This document shows, one piece after another, positions 8,474 through 11,309 of a stretch of DNA of 11,309 nt. The notes below the pieces were generated by a model. That model saw only the letters and a program-made list of their open reading frames with translations, was not told where the DNA came from and did no database searches. This DNA is from Podila epigama. Taxonomy: Eukaryota > Mortierellomycota > Mortierellomycetes > Mortierellales > Mortierellaceae. The stretch is from contig JAAAVE010000660.1 in the NCBI GenBank assembly GCA_015679605.1, positions 3,975-15,283 on the forward strand, written 5' to 3'. How positions within the stretch are numbered: the first letter of the stretch is position 1; each line of letters starts with the position of its first letter. A program made the position numbers and the translations under genes.

Positions 8474-8501
8474 CAGAAGAAGAAAAAGATTTTTTCTTCT
8501 G
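8474..8501. repeat. Inverted repeat in the EEF1G 5' flank
   Basis: The arms 8474-8485 (CAGAAGAAGAAA) and 8490-8501 (TTTTTTCTTCTG) pair over 12 bp, with one G-T wobble and a 4-nt loop. It ends 41 nt before the EEF1G ATG, so it may lie in the 5' UTR. Because both arms are simple purine or pyrimidine runs, it may have no function. Confidence 0.6.
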
Positions 8502-8542
8502 TTTTTTTTTGAATCCTTCAACCCTTCTCAGATCCATTCAAA

Positions 8543-10374
8543 ATGACTGTCGGAGTAAGTTACCGATCCATTCGATCCATCTGATCTGATTCTGCATGTT
8601 GGTCAACTTGAACAAGCAGGATGTGTGAATTGTTGGTGGATGCATACCATCATAACGAAATTGAAAAATCAAAAGAAAGCCATAGAGTGAGAAAACGAGA
8701 GACTTACGTGGAACTTTATCATTTTATCCCCCATTTTATAGACCATCTACTCTTACCCCCAGAACCCCCGCGTTACCAAGGCCCTCGTTGTCGCCAAGTA
8801 CAACGGCCTTGAGGTCAAGGTTGCCGAGGACTTCACCATGGGTACCACCAACAAGACCGCCGAGTGGATTGCCAAGTTCGGTGCCTCCCAGGTCCCCGCC
8901 TTTGAGGGTGCTGATGGTACCATCATCATCGAGTCCGGTGCCATTGCCTACTACCGTATGTATTTATTTGATTTCACTTTCTATTTAACGACGCGCGATG
9001 ACAAGTTACCTTGACAAAGAAAAAAAAAGGCATTGGAAGGCATGATGAAGAAAAAAGGAAGCGAGTGTGAAGGATGAATTTTATTTTTAATCAGTTATCC
9101 CTGACTTAATCAACTGTGTCGAGAACTTGATTTCTGATATACTCGCCATTCATTCATCATGCCACGATGTTAACAAGAGTGGGAGAAGAAGAAGATGAAG
9201 AAGAGGTGTTGAAGAGAGAACAGATTCAATGGCGACATATGGCGAAGACTGTGAGAGTTGCGCTCAGACCACAGTTTTGGCATCTATTGCACTGATTATT
9301 AACACGTTCACACGCTCTTTATCTACGATACGATATGATACGACAGTCGCCCACTACAAGGAGGGTTCCGCCCTTGTTGGCAAGTCCAAGGCTGAGGAGG
9401 CCCACATCCAGCAGTGGATCCAGTTCGTTGACTGCTCCGCTGGTCAGTCCCTTGGCGCCTGGGTTTTCCCTCTCCTCGGCTACTCCCCCTACAACAAGAT
9501 GAACGAGACCGCTGCCATTGAGCGCCTCAAGGTCCAGCTCGCCACCCTCGAGCGCCACTTGATCAAGAAGACCTACCTCGTTGGTGAGCGCGTCACTCTT
9601 GCTGATATCTCTGCTGCCTCTGGTCTCTACATGGGCTTCAAGCTCGTCTTTGACGCCACCTTCCGCAAGGAGTTCCCCGCTGTCACCCGCTGGTTCACCA
9701 CCATCGTCAACCAGGCCAACTTCAAGGCTGTTGCCGGTGACTTTACCTTCTGCGAGACTCCCTTGAAGTTCACTCCTCCCGCCAAGGAGAAGAAGGCCAA
9801 GGAGGAGAAGCCCAAGGCCCCCAAGGAGGAGAAGAAGCCCAAGACCAAGGAGCCCAAGGAGGAGGAGGAGGAGAAGTTCGAGGACGCCCCCAAGCCCAAG
9901 TCCAAGTTGGATCTCCTTCCTGCCGCCAAGATGCCTTTGGACGAGTGGAAGCGCCAGTACTCCAACAACGATACCCCCGTTGCCATGAAGTGGTTGTGGG
10001 AGAACATTGACTTGACCGCTGACTACTCTTTCTGGAAGGTCGACTACAAGTACAACGACGAGCTCACCAAGATCTACATGTCCAACAACTTGGCTGGTGG
10101 TCTTTTGAACCGTCTCGAGCGTGCCCGCAAGTACGCTTTCGGCTGCTTGGTTGTTGCTGGTGAGGACAATGCCAACATCATCACTGGTTACTTCATCATC
10201 CGCGGCAACGCCGATGAGATGATTGAGGAGGTTACCGATGCCGCTGACTACGAGTCCTACAACTGGGTCAAGGTCAACGTTGACGATGCCGAGAAGGCCA
10301 AGATCAACCAGATCTTTGCCTGGGAGGGTGTTGTCGATGGCAAGCCCATCCAGGACGGCAAGGTCTTCAAGTAA
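8543..10374 (+). CDS. EEF1G: Translation elongation factor eEF1B gamma subunit
   Basis: Three exons, 8543-8554 (only MTVG), 8742-8955 and 9347-10374, encode 417 residues, normal for the family. Intron 1 is 187 nt (donor GTAAGT) and phase 0; intron 2 is 391 nt (donor GTATGT) and phase 1. The gamma subunit anchors the eEF1B nucleotide-exchange complex that recharges eEF1A with GTP in the cytosol. A thioredoxin-fold GST N-domain covers about 1-77 (TIYSYPQNPRVTKAL, QVPAFEG, ESGAIAYYL). A GST C-domain covers about 88-210 (TYLVGERVTLADIS, FPAVTRWFTTIVNQ). A highly charged Lys/Glu linker follows (220-260). The conserved EF1G C-domain (about 262-417) has LDEWKRQYSNNDTPVA, the block MSNNLAGGLLNRL, YESYNWVKV and the terminal DGKVFK. 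Codon use is strongly biased to GCC, AAG, CTC and TTC, as expected for very high expression. It shares a promoter with NPRL2. Confidence 0.98.
8956..9346 (+). other. Long EEF1G intron 2 (391 nt)
   Basis: The donor is GTATGT at 8956 and the acceptor ACGACAG ends at 9346. Joining the flanking exons restores the family sequence AIAYYLAHYKEG without missing residues, so no hidden exon is needed. The last 148 nt (9199-9346) are open in the frame of exon 3 and contain an ATG at 9229. A TTAAC near 9299 could be the branch site. Confidence 0.85.
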
Positions 10375-11309
10375 ATGCATTCTCGTCATTTCTTTTGACT
10401 AGCATGGTCTACTTGTATGCAGAACGAGTTTTTTTTTTAAAAAAAACAACAAACAATATAAAGAATTCATTCGTCTCTGCCAAAAACAAATGTTTATAAC
10501 TGTTGTTTCTCCAAGCAAGTGTGTTGAAGATGTATGAACCATGTCTTGTCTCTTGTCCACGAGCGATTTTTTTAGTACTGTGAATATGGACGCGACGCGA
10601 TTGCGTTCATATCTCTAAACCCGTAGGTTTCGAGGATTCTGATGTAAGCCTTCGAGTCGCTGTCCGTTATTACATTGCGGATTAAAGTAAATGGTTATTT
10701 GCCCATGAATGAAAAGTCCGGGTACAGACAGACCTTGACCAGAGTTTCATGATCTCTGCATGAGTATTTGCCCATTTCTATCGACACGCTCATTCTCGCA
10801 TGCGCATAGGAACACTTGATCCTCTCCCCTGTCAATGTATGCCATGAATGCCATGCAGACCGAAGGAAACTAAAAGTCGTTTCAAAAGGGGACAACATTC
10901 GTCAAGGAGGGGGGCAATAAAAAAAAAAAAAGAATAGCATAATGGTTGAGTAGCTTTTGAGTAGCATTGGGAGGGGTGGAGGGTGGAGGAAGATTGTTCA
11001 GAAAGATAGAGGACTTTTGGAGAGCATCAGGATGACCATCCTCATGGTCTATGCGGTTGGGTGGGTCGTGTTACCATTCCTGTGTTTTATCTAGAAAAGG
11101 ACCTTGACAGACAATGAGAAATGGGGTTTTTGTTTTTTCCTCCATCCGTCCGTCCGTCATCTTTTTTTTTGTTTCAAGGTTATGTTGTGCATTTTGTCGG
11201 TAATGAAGCTATTTCTTTGTCTTTGGTGCATGTGCCTGCATTGCATCATGGACCATGTCAGTATTGAAACGCGACTCCTGGCTGAGCGGAGGATTGACTC
11301 CTTTTTTTT
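10375..11309. other. Right flank, no supportable gene
   Basis: About 935 bp downstream of EEF1G. The first part should be its 3' UTR; AATATAAAG near 10455 is a weak poly(A)-signal candidate, and an AATAAA occurs far downstream at 10916-10921. The 67-residue - strand frame at 10695-10898 looks like chance. I see no tRNA, snRNA or known repeat. An A-run begins at 10918, a CCGT tetranucleotide repeat lies at about 11145-11158, and the window ends in T8. Confidence 0.6.
10584..10612 (+). repeat. 10-bp hairpin downstream of EEF1G
   Basis: ATATGGACGC at 10584-10593 pairs with GCGTTCATAT at 10603-10612, with one G-U wobble and a 9-nt loop. It lies about 210 nt after the stop codon, possibly in the 3' UTR. 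Function is unknown. Confidence 0.6.

Larger units (their letters stand above)
8320..8542. promoter_or_regulatory. 223-bp divergent promoter of NPRL2 and EEF1G
   Basis: The two start codons point away from each other across 223 bp, so both transcripts must start in this interval. It contains tandem CATTCC and CCAT units at about 8395-8419, the 13-bp shared word at 8411-8423, an E-box-like CACATGAC just after it, and a 12-bp inverted repeat at 8474-8501. T-rich tracts lie near the EEF1G start. No clear TATA box is seen. Confidence 0.8.

Noticed and set aside
9042-9136. C/D snoRNA in EEF1G intron 2 (ATGATGA at 9042-9048, CTGA at 9101-9104 and 9133-9136)
   Set aside because: The C box is perfect, but the flanks of C and either D box do not pair into a terminal stem, and no convincing C'/D' pair is visible.
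9319-10389. 356-codon open frame on the - strand opposite EEF1G
   Set aside because: Its Leu/Gly/Val-rich translation has no family resemblance. It arises because EEF1G uses mostly C- or G-ending codons, which keeps stops out of the opposite frame.
10695-10898. 67-residue - strand open frame downstream of EEF1G
   Set aside because: No recognisable domain, ordinary chance length and no supporting splice or promoter signals.
11145-11158. CCGT tetranucleotide repeat
   Set aside because: Only about three units; a trivial microsatellite.

Overview
This is a eukaryotic, almost certainly fungal, stretch of nuclear DNA. Genes are compact and intron-rich. Most introns are short (84-187 nt), with GT..AG borders and A/T-rich bodies. 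Some have recognisable CTAAC or CTGAC branch sites. The protein sequences and the many A/T homopolymers suggest an early-diverging fungus of the Mucoromycota/Mortierella type. That placement is a guess from style, not a phylogenetic result.

From left to right: an A25 run; the last exon of an unidentified + strand gene ending at 204; RPL34 (ribosomal protein eL34, - strand, 519-1398); a ~0.9 kb divergent promoter region; CTNNBL1 (beta-catenin-like 1, a spliceosome-associated ARM-repeat protein, + strand, 2299-5323, seven exons); a 147-bp tail-to-tail gap; NPRL2 (GATOR1/SEACIT subunit, - strand, 5471-8319, six exons); a 223-bp divergent promoter; EEF1G (translation factor eEF1B gamma, + strand, 8543-10374, three exons); and about 0.9 kb on the right with no gene that I can support. 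All splice joins were worked out by hand. Each rejoins the reading frame and gives protein sequence that continues across the join as expected for the family.

The genes serve gene expression and growth control: two make translation machinery (RPL34, EEF1G), one acts in splicing (CTNNBL1), and one restrains TORC1 when amino acids are short (NPRL2). They are not an operon or a mobile cluster. I see no transposon, CRISPR array, tRNA, rRNA or prokaryotic system.

The most noteworthy signals are non-coding. One exact 13-bp word occurs in both divergent promoters, in the same orientation relative to the translation gene of each. The introns of the two translation genes are unusually long; the 520-nt RPL34 intron carries several small hairpins. 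NPRL2 contains two large low-complexity insertions that double its length compared with the animal protein. I did not find convincing evidence of a wholly new biological system.
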